The notes under the pieces are model-generated. The model worked only from the letters and a program-made list of their open reading frames with translations, was not told where the DNA came from and made no database searches. The position numbers and the translations under genes were made by a program. From assembly GCF_042683045.1 (NCBI RefSeq), contig NZ_JBHUIT010000027.1, positions 42,710 through 106,709 on the forward strand: a stretch of 64,000 nucleotides of DNA, read 5' to 3'. Below are positions 9,143 through 17,581 of this stretch, piece after piece. This DNA comes from Luteolibacter algae (GTDB lineage Bacteria; Verrucomicrobiota; Verrucomicrobiia; Verrucomicrobiales; Akkermansiaceae). Position 1 is the first letter of the stretch. The number at the start of each line of letters is the position of its first letter.

Positions 9143-10436
9143 TCGAACCAAAGTCCGGAGAAAAGAGTCGCTTGTAGGTCCTGGCCGCATAGCCGTCTGT
9201 CATCCCTGCAAGGTAATCACAGATCAGCCTGGCCCGGACGCTTTCCTCCTTTGCTTCATCGATTTCCCGCACGGTATCGGCTGGGAGCAATTGGAAGTCC
9301 TGGCCATCAATGAGTTCGCCTCTGATGTATCGGGTTTCCAGTATTTCCCACATGCCACGAAGCATGTGGGATCCTTTATGCTCAAGCTGTTTGAGCTTGG
9401 GTGAAAGGAAGACCACCTCATAGGCGAGCCTTTTGAAAAGCTCTGATTCCGACCGCACTTCAGGATCGATCACCAAGCGGTATTTGTATCGATTGCTTAG
9501 GGAGGAGAGAACATTGCTATCCTGTTCGAGACGGGCAGCTCTGATATATGTTCCGATTCGTTTACCGACGAAAGGATCCACCCGACGCTTTTTGATCGCA
9601 CGAATCAGATCTCCCAGTGGAGTGTTTTCCGAGAAATCATAGCTGTGCGCTTCCGCCCACGTTTCGATTTTTTCCACATGAAGAAAACCCGCCCGCACGC
9701 TATCGGAGAGGTCATTGAGAGAATATGCGGTATCATCCGCCCAGTCCATAATCTGACATTCCACGGATTTGAACGCATCCCGGCATTTACCGGGAGTATA
9801 CTCGACGGGAAAATCGATATCGCCCATGGCCCAATCGAGAATATCTGCCTGGCTGTCGTAGATGAAGTGATTCCTTGGGGCCTCATCGCCGCACATCAAT
9901 TCACTGCGCAAAGTTTTGTATTTCAGGATGCCATCGAGAAAGGCGCGTGATGGATTCATTCCTTTCCTGCTGGCGGAGAAAATCCGCTCTTTCAGCAGTC
10001 TGAGCGTTTGTGCATTTCCCTCGAATCCGCCATGTGAGCGCATCAAATGGTTCAACGTTCGTTCACCGGCATGACCGAATGGTGGGTGCCCGAGATCGTG
10101 GGAAAGGCAAATCGCCTCCACCAGATCCGTATCGATGTGGAAATCGCTTTCCAGCACGCTCCCGGGCTGGCGCAGCAGCCATGCGCAAATGGATTTTCCG
10201 ATCTGGGCCACCTCCAGCGAATGGGTCAGACGTGTGCGGTAAAAATCGTATTCTCCTGACCAGAAAACCTGTGTTTTGTTCTGAAGCCTGCGAAATGCCG
10301 GAGTGTGGAGCACACGGTCACGATCGATTTGAAACGGTGTGCGGTAATCTTCGATAGGATTTTCACCGAGAGGTCTTTCAGTATCGAAAGAGCGGTAGAA
10401 ACTGTTCGATACACCATTCCGCAAAGCGTTGATCAT
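9129..10436 (-). CDS. dgt: dGTPase-like deoxynucleotide triphosphohydrolase
   Basis: This 435-residue HD-domain enzyme hydrolyses dNTPs, classically dGTP, to the deoxynucleoside and triphosphate. The metal-binding set is visible: H72 in LTHSLEV, the H113-D114 pair in LSHDLGHPPFGH, and a later Asp in WADDTAYSLNDL. The N-terminal RTPFQIDRDRVLHTPAFRRLQ and QVFW are hallmarks of the Dgt family. Its length fits the shorter, broad-specificity group rather than the longer E. coli enzyme. It is transcribed alone, divergently from the TPR gene. Confidence 0.93.
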   Translation of the reverse strand: MINALRNGVSNSFYRSFDTERPLGENPIEDYRTPFQIDRDRVLHTPAFRRLQNKTQVFWSGEYDFYRTRLTHSLEVAQIGKSICAWLLRQPGSVLESDFHIDTDLVEAICLSHDLGHPPFGHAGERTLNHLMRSHGGFEGNAQTLRLLKERIFSASRKGMNPSRAFLDGILKYKTLRSELMCGDEAPRNHFIYDSQADILDWAMGDIDFPVEYTPGKCRDAFKSVECQIMDWADDTAYSLNDLSDSVRAGFLHVEKIETWAEAHSYDFSENTPLGDLIRAIKKRRVDPFVGKRIGTYIRAARLEQDSNVLSSLSNRYKYRLVIDPEVRSESELFKRLAYEVVFLSPKLKQLEHKGSHMLRGMWEILETRYIRGELIDGQDFQLLPADTVREIDEAKEESVRARLICDYLAGMTDGYAARTYKRLFSPDFGSINDL

Positions 10437-10541
10437 GCGGAAGTTTGCGGGCGTTTGGATTTTGCTTTCAAGAGAAGAGTTTTTTCTTTTTTAGGCAGCT
10501 TAAAGGAAGAGCGAAGTTGCGCGATGGTGCAGGATCTGCTA

Positions 10542-11018
10542 ATGGTAGGATCAATGGTTACCAAGCAGATTTTGAGAGCAGCATCGGGATGGTTGGAGTT
10601 GGGTATGCCCGATGACGCATTGGAAGAGCTGAAGTCTTTGGGATCGACCGGTAGCGGGCAGGAACGCCGTGCTCTGGAGCTGAAGCTTGCGGCGGAGATG
10701 GCGAAAGAAGATTGGACGGAATCTTCCAAAACCGCGGGAATTCTCTGTAGAATGGCCGTGGACGATCCCGAGTTTTTCCTGAGCGCAGCCTACTGCAATC
10801 ATGAGGCAGGCAATACCGAAGAAGCAAAAAACTGGTTGATGAGGGGCCCGGACGTTCTCAATGAAATGCCGGTTTATCATTACAATATGGCCTGCTATCT
10901 GTGGAAGCTCGGCGAATCCGAGCGGGCAAAGAATCATTTGGCAAAAGCGGTGCAAATGGACGAGTCCTTTTTGGACTCGGCAAAACAGGATCGCGATCTT
11001 GTTGGAATGGAGCTTTGA
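10542..11018 (+). CDS. TPR-repeat protein, function unknown
   Basis: This protein of about 158 residues is built from helical pairs typical of tetratricopeptide repeats (GWLELGMPDDALEELKSL, then MACYLWKLGESERAKNHLAKAVQMDESFLD). It has no signal peptide, so it is probably a cytoplasmic scaffold. The frame is open back to 10305, but that region overlaps the divergent dgt start. The ATG at 10542 has AGGA seven bases upstream and suits the first repeat; 10554 is an alternative. The Minf_1886-type gene follows 70 bases downstream on the same strand, suggesting co-transcription. Confidence 0.7.
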   Translation: MVGSMVTKQILRAASGWLELGMPDDALEELKSLGSTGSGQERRALELKLAAEMAKEDWTESSKTAGILCRMAVDDPEFFLSAAYCNHEAGNTEEAKNWLMRGPDVLNEMPVYHYNMACYLWKLGESERAKNHLAKAVQMDESFLDSAKQDRDLVGMEL

Positions 11019-11087
11019 GAAGGTTTCCCGCTCGCGTGCGCTGGAAAGCGCTTTGACAGCCAGAGCGCATTTTGGCAGCCTCGCGGA

Positions 11088-11522
11088 ATGCAGCCCATTC
11101 ATTTCGAGGAGTCAGTCGCATCCATTCTACAACGTGAGAGTCGATATGACGGGCAAGCGTATTTTTTTCTGAAAGATGCCCTCGATTTTACCTTGAAACG
11201 CTTCATGGAGTCCAGCCACGGGAAAGGGCGGCACGTGAGCGGTGAAGAACTTCTGGGAGGGTTCCGCGATTTTGCGATCGAGCAATTCGGCCCGATGGCG
11301 GTGACCTTAATGGAAGAATGGGGAGTGAACGAATGCCGCGATATAGGGAACATGGTGTTCCGCATGATAGAGGAGCAGGTCTTCGGTAAGCAGGATTCCG
11401 ATAAACCCGAGGATTTCGAAGGTAGCTTTGATCTTAAATCCGCTCTACGCGAGCCCTTCGAACCAAAGGGCGTGAGAAACAATATCAAATCCCTAAAATC
11501 TAGCGGGACGCTTGCTAGCTGA
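11088..11522 (+). CDS. Minf_1886 family protein
   Basis: This 144-residue protein matches a small uncharacterised family restricted mainly to Verrucomicrobia and Planctomycetes. Conserved features are the N-terminal FEESVASILQRESRYDGQAYFFLKDAL-like region, the histidine-rich HGKGRHVSGEELL, the core LLGGFRDFAIEQFGPMA and the Trp-containing LMEEWGVNECRDIGNMVF. The C-terminal 35 residues are low-complexity and charged. No catalytic motif is visible and its job is unknown. It follows the TPR gene closely. Confidence 0.8.
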   Translation: MQPIHFEESVASILQRESRYDGQAYFFLKDALDFTLKRFMESSHGKGRHVSGEELLGGFRDFAIEQFGPMAVTLMEEWGVNECRDIGNMVFRMIEEQVFGKQDSDKPEDFEGSFDLKSALREPFEPKGVRNNIKSLKSSGTLAS

Positions 11523-11541
11523 TAGAGATCGCGGGCAAAAT

Positions 11542-12543
11542 CTACTGATCCGGATATAAAATTCCGGGATTTGGATTTGTCGACGCAAGTGGGATATTTG
11601 GAGCGGGTGCGGGAAAACTTTTAGGAGCCTTTGGGGTGCGGTCCGTATTCCATGCCAGATACGCGATTAATAGAACACCTAGAATACTGCCAAATCCGCA
11701 GGTGCATGCGGCAATCGCCCCGATGATGAAAGGGGCGACGCCGAGCATGATCAGGATCAGGGAAGATGGTTTGACCTCGAAATTCATGACCGCCAATCGC
11801 AATCGCGAACGAGCGACGAGCAATCCTATAAAGCAGAAGCTAGAGACCATCACTACTGCACAGAGATGGTAGAATATAGCGGAAGGCACGAGCCATCTGG
11901 ACGTTTTTGCTAGATCCATCACCATGGCGGGACCAATCATTCCAATTCCGCCGCCGAGCAGAGTGCAGAACAGAAAGAGTATGAAAACCGAAGCTTTAGC
12001 GGCCATGTGTTTGAAGCCGGAAGCAGCAAGAGAGGCCGCCGCAATTATGGCTGCTACAGCCAAGACCGTCCCCGAATTAGCAAGCTCGTGCAGCCATTCA
12101 ATTCCTCCAATAAAATAACGGATGATAATATAAGGAAGAAGAGAGACGAATGTTAAGAGACTAAGTCCCCAGAGCATAAGAAATTTTTCAAAGACGATTT
12201 GCCAGCGGCTGAGACTAGCTAGCAACAACAGCTCGTGGTTTCCTTCGTCGGTCTCCTGGGGCATAAGAAAGAAACCCGCGAGTGGCATCAGCAAACCGCA
12301 AACACTCATGGCAATCCACCAAAAATAGCCGACCTTGTCGCCCTCCCACTGTAAAACCGCAGGATTGCCGCTCGATAGATGATTGGACCCCAGCTGAAAC
12401 TCCACCAAGATGGAAGTTGTCGCGAAAATGTGGATAAAGATAAACGGATAGATGAAGCTTGTCCGGCGCAAACTCTGCCGGAGCTCCTTGACGGTGATCG
12501 CGCCGAGCCGTTCCGGGAGGTTTGTATGTAGGCTGCTATCCAC
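11542..12543 (-). CDS. ABC-2-type permease-like membrane protein
   Basis: This 333-residue protein has a GTG start. It has seven or so hydrophobic segments, with a cytoplasmic N-terminus containing GAITVKELRQSLRRTSFIYPF, the usual opening of ABC-2 permeases. After the second helix comes LMPQETDEGNHELLLLASLSRWQIVFEKF, similar to the coupling region of GldF/NatB-like permeases. The C-terminal tail is Pro-rich. No ATP-binding subunit is adjacent, which is unusual; it may pair with a subunit encoded elsewhere. The next gene upstream is a GNAT acetyltransferase, 32 bases away on the same strand. Confidence 0.7.
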   Translation of the reverse strand: MDSSLHTNLPERLGAITVKELRQSLRRTSFIYPFIFIHIFATTSILVEFQLGSNHLSSGNPAVLQWEGDKVGYFWWIAMSVCGLLMPLAGFFLMPQETDEGNHELLLLASLSRWQIVFEKFLMLWGLSLLTFVSLLPYIIIRYFIGGIEWLHELANSGTVLAVAAIIAAASLAASGFKHMAAKASVFILFLFCTLLGGGIGMIGPAMVMDLAKTSRWLVPSAIFYHLCAVVMVSSFCFIGLLVARSRLRLAVMNFEVKPSSLILIMLGVAPFIIGAIAACTCGFGSILGVLLIAYLAWNTDRTPKAPKSFPAPAPNIPLASTNPNPGILYPDQ

Positions 12544-12575
12544 GGAGAAAATATCGTCAGAGAGTGTTTTGAGGA

Positions 12576-13046
12576 CTATGGAAGTATGTCCCGGTAAACA
12601 CCCGGATCGCTCCCGGGAATTTCGATCGCACCACAGTTTTTTTCATAGAATTCGCGTGGGCCTACGCCTCCGATGATTCCATAGGCGTAGCCAATTTGAT
12701 GCAGAGACTCCAGAGACTTGAATAGCAACGCTTTGCCCAAGCCTGTTCCCCGGGCTGCTTCGATAACACCTGTGGGGCCAAAGAAAGCTTTTTGCGTCGT
12801 TTCATAACAAGAAAAGCCGAGAATTTCTTTGTCGCGGGTAGCGATCCAGCAGGATACAGGCTGGCGAGTCAAAGCGACTTCGATCTCGCTGGCCCATTTT
12901 TCCGAAAAATGCTTCTTACCAAATGCGGCAACGGTATGTTTTTCAAAAGCACGGGCGCGTCTGAGGGTGATTCCCTGTGCGGTTAATTTTTGGTAGAGCT
13001 CAGTGGAGTCCGGCAAATCATAGAGGCGCACAAGCATGTCGATCAT
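12576..13046 (-). CDS. GNAT-family N-acetyltransferase
   Basis: This 156-residue protein should transfer an acetyl group from acetyl-CoA to an amine. The acetyl-CoA loop is seen in VIEAARGTGLGKALLFKSLESL (the Q/RxxGxG/A pattern), preceded by a beta strand (EILGFSCYETTQ). A final strand and YEKNCGAIEIPGSDPG follow. The substrate is unknown. It is downstream of the transaldolase on the same strand, but a strong terminator lies between them, so it probably has its own promoter. Confidence 0.82.
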   Translation of the reverse strand: MIDMLVRLYDLPDSTELYQKLTAQGITLRRARAFEKHTVAAFGKKHFSEKWASEIEVALTRQPVSCWIATRDKEILGFSCYETTQKAFFGPTGVIEAARGTGLGKALLFKSLESLHQIGYAYGIIGGVGPREFYEKNCGAIEIPGSDPGVYRDILP

Positions 13047-13129
13047 CCATGAATCAAAGTCTGATTTTGCGGGAGCGCAAAGCGCGTAATTGTGGAAAAT
13101 TCATCCACGGTCTCCGGTAAGAAAATGAA

Positions 13130-13159
13130 AAAGCCCCGGTAATGGTATACCGGGGCTTT
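13130..13159 (-). terminator. Rho-independent terminator of transaldolase
   Basis: AAAGCCCCGGT and ACCGGGGCTTT form an 11-base-pair GC-rich stem with a short loop. On the minus strand it is followed by TTTTCATTTTCT. It lies 23 bases after the transaldolase stop. Confidence 0.85.
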
Positions 13160-13181
13160 GATGAACAATAATCTGGCGGAT

Positions 13182-14150
13182 TTATAGCGCCTCGTTAACC
13201 AGTTTCTCAAGCTTCACGATATCCGCTGCGAAGTTACGGATACCTTGTGCGGTTTTTTCCGTCGCCATTGCATCTTCGTTGAGCATCAAACGGAAGGTTT
13301 TCTCATCCAGAGAGATTTTTTCCACAGGATCTTTGGCGGCGTTCTCCTGCGTGAGCTTCGCTTCCACTTCATCCTCGGATTCGGCCAGCTCGGCAAGGAG
13401 CCCTGGCGAGATTGTGAGGAGGTCGCATCCTGCAAGGGCAAGGATTTCTCCTTTGTTACGGAAAGAGGCTCCCATGACTTCGGTGTTGTAACCGAATTTT
13501 TTGTAATAATTGTAGATGGCTTTCACTGAGATTACTCCCGGATCTGCGTCGCCTTGGTAATCTTCACCGGTGTTGGCTTTGTGCCAGTCAAGAATACGAC
13601 CGACAAACGGCGAGATCAGCTGCACTTTTGCCTCAGCACAGGCGACAGCTTGGGCGAAGGAGAAAAGGAGGGTGAGATTGCAGTGGATTCCCTCTTTTTC
13701 CAGAATTTCAGCGGCTTTGATACCTTCCCAGGTGGAAGCGATCTTGATGAGAACACGATCTTTGGAAATGCCTTCCTTTTCGTATGCGGAAATCAGTTCG
13801 CGGGCTTTATCAAGGGTGCCCTGGGTATCGAATGACAGCCGTGCATCGACCTCGGTGGAAACGCGACCCGGGACGATTTTTAGGATCTCCAGTCCGAAGA
13901 GGACAAGAATCCGGTCCAGCACCGCATTGGTGAGCGCTTGTCCGGATAGATCTCCACCCTTGAATTCTGAAATCGCTTTATCGATGAGGTGACGATATTC
14001 AGACTTGCTCGCCGCTTGAAGAATCAGGGAAGGGTTTGTTGTGGCGTCCTGCGGTTTGAAGGATTTCATCGCTTCAAAATCGCCTGTATCTGCCACCACG
14101 GTGGTGAATTTCTTAAGTTGGTCGAGTTGTGTCATAACGTGAAAACTCAT
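13182..14150 (-). CDS. tal: Transaldolase
   Basis: This 322-residue enzyme of the non-oxidative pentose phosphate pathway moves a dihydroxyacetone unit between sugar phosphates. The Schiff-base lysine is K136 in RVLIKIASTWEGI. Family motifs DATTNPSLIL near residue 35, GRVSTEVDARLSFD, NLTLLFSFAQAVACAEA and LISPFVGRILDW are all present. The length matches the E. coli TalB class. Two starts are possible: ATG at 14150, used here, or ATG at 14135, giving MTQLDQLKKF as in many relatives. Neither has a clear ribosome-binding site. Confidence 0.95.
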   Translation of the reverse strand: MSFHVMTQLDQLKKFTTVVADTGDFEAMKSFKPQDATTNPSLILQAASKSEYRHLIDKAISEFKGGDLSGQALTNAVLDRILVLFGLEILKIVPGRVSTEVDARLSFDTQGTLDKARELISAYEKEGISKDRVLIKIASTWEGIKAAEILEKEGIHCNLTLLFSFAQAVACAEAKVQLISPFVGRILDWHKANTGEDYQGDADPGVISVKAIYNYYKKFGYNTEVMGASFRNKGEILALAGCDLLTISPGLLAELAESEDEVEAKLTQENAAKDPVEKISLDEKTFRLMLNEDAMATEKTAQGIRNFAADIVKLEKLVNEAL

Positions 14151-14174
14151 ATCACGCTTCGACGCAATTACATG

Positions 14175-14618
14175 TCAAATTTGGGACATTTTTGTAACCC
14201 GGGATGAAAAATTTCTAAATGGTCCATGAAAGCGGTTTGCAATGATGATCCCAAATAGTGCTCCGAATACATCGGCAAGCCAATCGAAGGGATCATTGCC
14301 GGAGCGCCCGGGTGTGAACGACTGATGGTATTCGTCTAAAACACCGATGATCGAGAGAGCGATCAGTGGAATTAGTAGATGCTTGGGCGTGGCTAGTCGG
14401 GTCGTCTTCTTAAGCAGCAGCCATGTGGCAAAAAGAATTCCGCCGAAAGAAAAATAGGAGAAGTGTAAAAATTTATCGAAATGAGGTATTTGAGGACCGC
14501 CGTCCGGTAGCGTTTTGCTCATTGAGGAGAGAATGTAGAGGGCAATCGCCCACACGAAAATTCCTGCCAACCATATCTTGGGCGACGAAATAAGCTTCAA
14601 TACACTGCGGAGCATCAT
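14175..14618 (-). CDS. VanZ-like membrane protein
   Basis: This 147-residue protein has four membrane helices. The conserved VanZ-domain signature is clear: HFDKFLHFSYFSFGG after the first helix, then LDEYHQSFTPGRSGNDPFDWLADVFGALFG before the last. VanZ itself gives low-level teicoplanin resistance, but most chromosomal relatives have no known function. It lies between the BrnTA-like pair and transaldolase on the same strand. Confidence 0.85.
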   Translation of the reverse strand: MMLRSVLKLISSPKIWLAGIFVWAIALYILSSMSKTLPDGGPQIPHFDKFLHFSYFSFGGILFATWLLLKKTTRLATPKHLLIPLIALSIIGVLDEYHQSFTPGRSGNDPFDWLADVFGALFGIIIANRFHGPFRNFSSRVTKMSQI

Positions 14619-14661
14619 ATGGCCAAGAGCGTCTCTGATGGGTTGGAACTTGGCGCTACTG

Positions 14662-14934
14662 CTAAGGGTTTTTCATCTCCTCTTCCAGACGCTCGGCCAG
14701 CCATTGTTTCATCATGGATTGATAATTCAGGAAGCGCGAGCGGGCGATACGTTTCAATCGGGAGAGCATCCGGGGATCGAACCTGAGGGTGATTGTGGTG
14801 GATTCCCGGGAATCGGCCTCATGAACGGAACCCGCCATGAGCTTGGAATCGAGTTCGTGTTCTTGCCAGAATGCATTTTCCGCGGCGTCGTCGTCAAAAT
14901 CCGGAAGTTCTGACCAAGAGGTGATGATTTTCAT
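14662..14934 (-). CDS. brnA: BrnA-like antitoxin (ribbon-helix-helix)
   Basis: This 90-residue protein has a negatively charged N-terminal half that would wrap the toxin (WSELPDFDDDAAENAFWQEHEL). Its C-terminal ribbon-helix-helix DNA-binding half has TITLRFDPRMLSRLKRIARSRFLNYQSMMKQWLAERLEEE. That layout is typical of BrnA/CopG-type antitoxins that autoregulate their operon. It starts 3 bases after the toxin stop. Toxin-first gene order is the rule for brnTA modules. Confidence 0.82.
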   Translation of the reverse strand: MKIITSWSELPDFDDDAAENAFWQEHELDSKLMAGSVHEADSRESTTITLRFDPRMLSRLKRIARSRFLNYQSMMKQWLAERLEEEMKNP

Positions 14935-14937
14935 AAT

Positions 14938-15216
14938 TTAGCGAGTTTCGTTATAATTACGGTCATAGAAGCGGCGCTCCGCCTCCGCCATCTCACGGGC
15001 GGCGATGACGCGTGCGACTTTTCCGTCTGTGGTGAAGGCAATGAAGAGGTGTCTGTCTGCAATGGTGCGTCCAAGTGCGTAGTAGCGCGAGGCTCCATCG
15101 TCGCGGTCATTGTCAGGCAAAAATCGCACGGCAAAAGGATCTTCCAAAATCTCTTCAAGCTCCCCGGGCTTGATATAGCGGAGGTCGAAGGGGGCATCGA
15201 TAAGGTCGAGTTCCAT
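14938..15216 (-). CDS. brnT: BrnT-like ribonuclease toxin
   Basis: This protein of about 92 residues has the C-terminal BrnT pattern: RYYALGRTIADRHLFIAFTTDG, then VARVIAAREMAEAERRFYDRN, where the Arg and Glu residues form the RelE-like ribonuclease site. The N-terminal half (FDLRYIKPGELEEILEDPFAVRFL) diverges from the usual WDxxKxxxNxxKHGVSF form, so it is a distant member. The ATG at 15216 gives the family length; the frame is open to 15252. With brnA it makes a type II toxin-antitoxin module downstream of dxs, separated from it by a hairpin. Confidence 0.72.
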   Translation of the reverse strand: MELDLIDAPFDLRYIKPGELEEILEDPFAVRFLPDNDRDDGASRYYALGRTIADRHLFIAFTTDGKVARVIAAREMAEAERRFYDRNYNETR

Positions 15217-15262
15217 AGTGGTATGATTTGGGTGAAGAAGGGGGCATGCCAAATGAATTCGG

Positions 15263-15296
15263 AAAAGCCCTTATTCAAATTCGGAATAAGCTCTTT
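15263..15296 (-). terminator. Probable terminator after dxs
   Basis: On the minus strand, GCTTATTC and GAATAAGGGC form a 7-base-pair A/T-rich stem extended by AAAG/CTTT across a small internal loop, followed by TTTTCC. It overlaps the dxs stop codon and precedes brnT, so it may separate the two transcription units. Confidence 0.5.
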
Positions 15297-17224
15297 CAGT
15301 TATCAGTCTTGAGTCGGGAAAGGATTTTGTCGAGCGCAGCTTCGGGAGTGAGATGATGAAGGGCTTGGAGGGTATCGGGCTTGCCATGCTCAATGAACTC
15401 GTCCGGCCAGCCGATACGTTCCACCGGGGTCGGGATACCCGCGTCATGAAGGTGTTCAATGCAGGCCGCGCCGAATCCGTGCATCAGAACATGGTCTTCG
15501 AAGGTGCAGATGACTTTGCAGTTTCTCGCGACTCTTTCCAGCAATTCCGTATCCAGAGGCTTGATGAAACGTGGATTTACAAGTGCTACAGAATAGCCTT
15601 TTGCCTCCAGAAGTTCCTTCGTCCTTACCGCCATTTCAAAAAACGAACCAAGGCCGATTAGCGCCACATCATTGCCTTCTTGGACAAGTTCGCCTTTCCC
15701 CAGAATAATGGGGCTGACCTTTTCGTCCACAGAGACTCCGGTAATCACGCCACGCGGATAACGTATGGCGGTGGGGCCATCATCATATTTCGCCATCCAA
15801 TTGAGCATCGCCACGAACTCCGCCTCATTGGCCGGCTGCATGTGGATAATGTTCGGAACATGACGGAGGTAGCCGATATCGAACAATCCGTGGTGCGTCG
15901 GGCCGTCATCGCCGGAGAGGCCGCCACGATCCATGCACAGGCGGACCGGAAGATTCTGCAGCGCGATATCGTGAATGATCATGTCATAGGCCCGCTGCAT
16001 AAACGTGGAATAAATCGCGAGGAAGGGTCTTACTCCTTCGGTAGCCATACCGGCGGCGAAAAGCGCGGCGTGTTCCTCGGCGATGCCGACATCATAGTAG
16101 CGATCCGGCAGCTCACGCTTGAAGGTATCGAGTTTTGTTCCACCGGGCATGGCGGCCGTGATTGCCACGATACCCGGGTCATCGATGGCCAGATTCGTCA
16201 CCGTCCGCCCGAAGATGTCCGAGCAGGTGGGTGAAGAGACTGTATCGGTGGAGCCGTCTTCGATCTTATACGCGCCCAGGCCGTGGAATTTTCCCGGATT
16301 GTCGAGAGCTGGCTGGTATCCCCGGCCTTTTTCGGTAATAATATGAAGCACCACCGGCTCATTGAGCGTTTTCAGGTGCTCGAAAGTTTTGACGAGCAAG
16401 GGCAGATTGTGACCATCTATCGGACCGAAATACCTCAGCCCGAATTTTTCAAAGAGAACGTTGGGGAAGATGAGATTTTTTGCTCCTTCCTCCACTTTGT
16501 GAGCAATTTTCCGAGCGGCTTTTCCGAGCAGTTTTTCCACGAAGTCAGCGGCGGAAGTGCGGACGGAGGAGTAGGTGGAGTGAGTCTGCAGAGCATTGAA
16601 ATACCGGGCGATAGCTCCCACGTTTTTATCAATGGACCACTCATTGTCGTTGAGAACCACGATGAATTTCTTTGTGGTCTCCGCGATATTGTTCAGAGCT
16701 TCGAGCGTGGGGCCACAGGTAAACGCCGCATCACCTGCGACGGCCACCACGTGACTATCGCCACCGGTCAGATCTCTTGCCGCAGCCATGCCCAGAGCGG
16801 CGGAAAGACAGGTTCCGGCGTGACCGGCACCATAGGCATCATGCTCGGACTCGGAGCGTAGAAGAAAGCCATTGAGGCCCTTGTAAGTGCGGATGGTATC
16901 AATCTTATCAGCCCGTCCCGTGAGCATCTTGTGGACATAGCCCTGGTGTGCTACGTCGAAAACAAACTTGTCGGTAGGAGTGGAAAAAACCGTATGCAGC
17001 GCGATGCTGAGCTCCACTACTCCAAGGTTCGGTCCAAGATGACCGCCGGTGACAGATAGGCAATTGATGAGTGTCTCGCGCACCTCACCCGCAAGCTCCA
17101 CCCGCTGCTCATCGGTCAGCTTTTTGACGTCATCCGGTGATTTTATGGATGGGAGTAGAGGTCCGGAAGTAGTCGGTCGCACGGATGGAGTGATATCGGG
17201 GGATTCAGAAGAGGCTGATGTCAT
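15296..17224 (-). CDS. dxs: 1-deoxy-D-xylulose-5-phosphate synthase
   Basis: This 642-residue thiamin-diphosphate enzyme condenses pyruvate and glyceraldehyde-3-phosphate, the first step of the MEP isoprenoid pathway. Visible motifs are DVAHQGYVHKMLTGR near residue 90, the ThDP/Mg motif GDAAFTCG with LNDNEWSIDKN downstream, and LSGDDGPTHHGLFD in the pyrimidine domain. The C-terminal transketolase domain ends at LSRLKTDN. The third residue of the usual GDG motif is Ala here. Its start overlaps the end of xseB by 20 bases, indicating translational coupling. Confidence 0.96.
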   Translation of the reverse strand: MTSASSESPDITPSVRPTTSGPLLPSIKSPDDVKKLTDEQRVELAGEVRETLINCLSVTGGHLGPNLGVVELSIALHTVFSTPTDKFVFDVAHQGYVHKMLTGRADKIDTIRTYKGLNGFLLRSESEHDAYGAGHAGTCLSAALGMAAARDLTGGDSHVVAVAGDAAFTCGPTLEALNNIAETTKKFIVVLNDNEWSIDKNVGAIARYFNALQTHSTYSSVRTSAADFVEKLLGKAARKIAHKVEEGAKNLIFPNVLFEKFGLRYFGPIDGHNLPLLVKTFEHLKTLNEPVVLHIITEKGRGYQPALDNPGKFHGLGAYKIEDGSTDTVSSPTCSDIFGRTVTNLAIDDPGIVAITAAMPGGTKLDTFKRELPDRYYDVGIAEEHAALFAAGMATEGVRPFLAIYSTFMQRAYDMIIHDIALQNLPVRLCMDRGGLSGDDGPTHHGLFDIGYLRHVPNIIHMQPANEAEFVAMLNWMAKYDDGPTAIRYPRGVITGVSVDEKVSPIILGKGELVQEGNDVALIGLGSFFEMAVRTKELLEAKGYSVALVNPRFIKPLDTELLERVARNCKVICTFEDHVLMHGFGAACIEHLHDAGIPTPVERIGWPDEFIEHGKPDTLQALHHLTPEAALDKILSRLKTDN

Positions 17225-17537
17225 TATCGTCGTCTAGGTCTTCGGAATTTTCGTCCGAAGCGTTAAGTGAATAGGGAAGCGGTTCTGCTTTGCCGGATGG
17301 CGCTGCCTCTTCGCGGTCTGTGAGAGTAATCAGCTCAATCCGGCGGCGTGCGCTTGATAGAACCGCTTCACAATGTTTCAGAAGTTTTGATCCTGCCTCG
17401 TATTGATCGACAAGGTCTTCCAGAGGGAGCTGGTCACCTTCCATGGACTCCACGATGTCTTCTATTTTCGCTAAAGCGCTTTCAAAGGAAAGCTCGCTCT
17501 CGGCACTTGCCGGATCTTTCTTCTTACGTGCAGGCAT
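17205..17537 (-). CDS. xseB: Exodeoxyribonuclease VII small subunit
   Basis: This 110-residue protein has the two-helix XseB core, FESALAKIEDIVESMEGDQLPLEDLVDQYEAGSKLLKHCEAVL, at residues 18-62. It is followed by an acidic tail that is longer than in most relatives (the usual length is 70-80 residues). XseB binds the XseA large subunit for bidirectional single-strand DNA degradation. xseA is not in the window. It overlaps dxs; an xseB-ispA/dxs linkage is common in bacteria. Confidence 0.9.
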   Translation of the reverse strand: MPARKKKDPASAESELSFESALAKIEDIVESMEGDQLPLEDLVDQYEAGSKLLKHCEAVLSSARRRIELITLTDREEAAPSGKAEPLPYSLNASDENSEDLDDDNDISLF

Positions 17538-17581
17538 AGTTATAAATGAAATATTTCAGGAAAAACGCTCGCTCTCATCGA

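Noticed and set aside
14172..14189. ATGTC-N8-GACAT before transaldolase as another operator
   Set aside because: Arms are only 5 bases, it overlaps the VanZ stop, and it does not share the TGTGAC core of the two clear palindromes.
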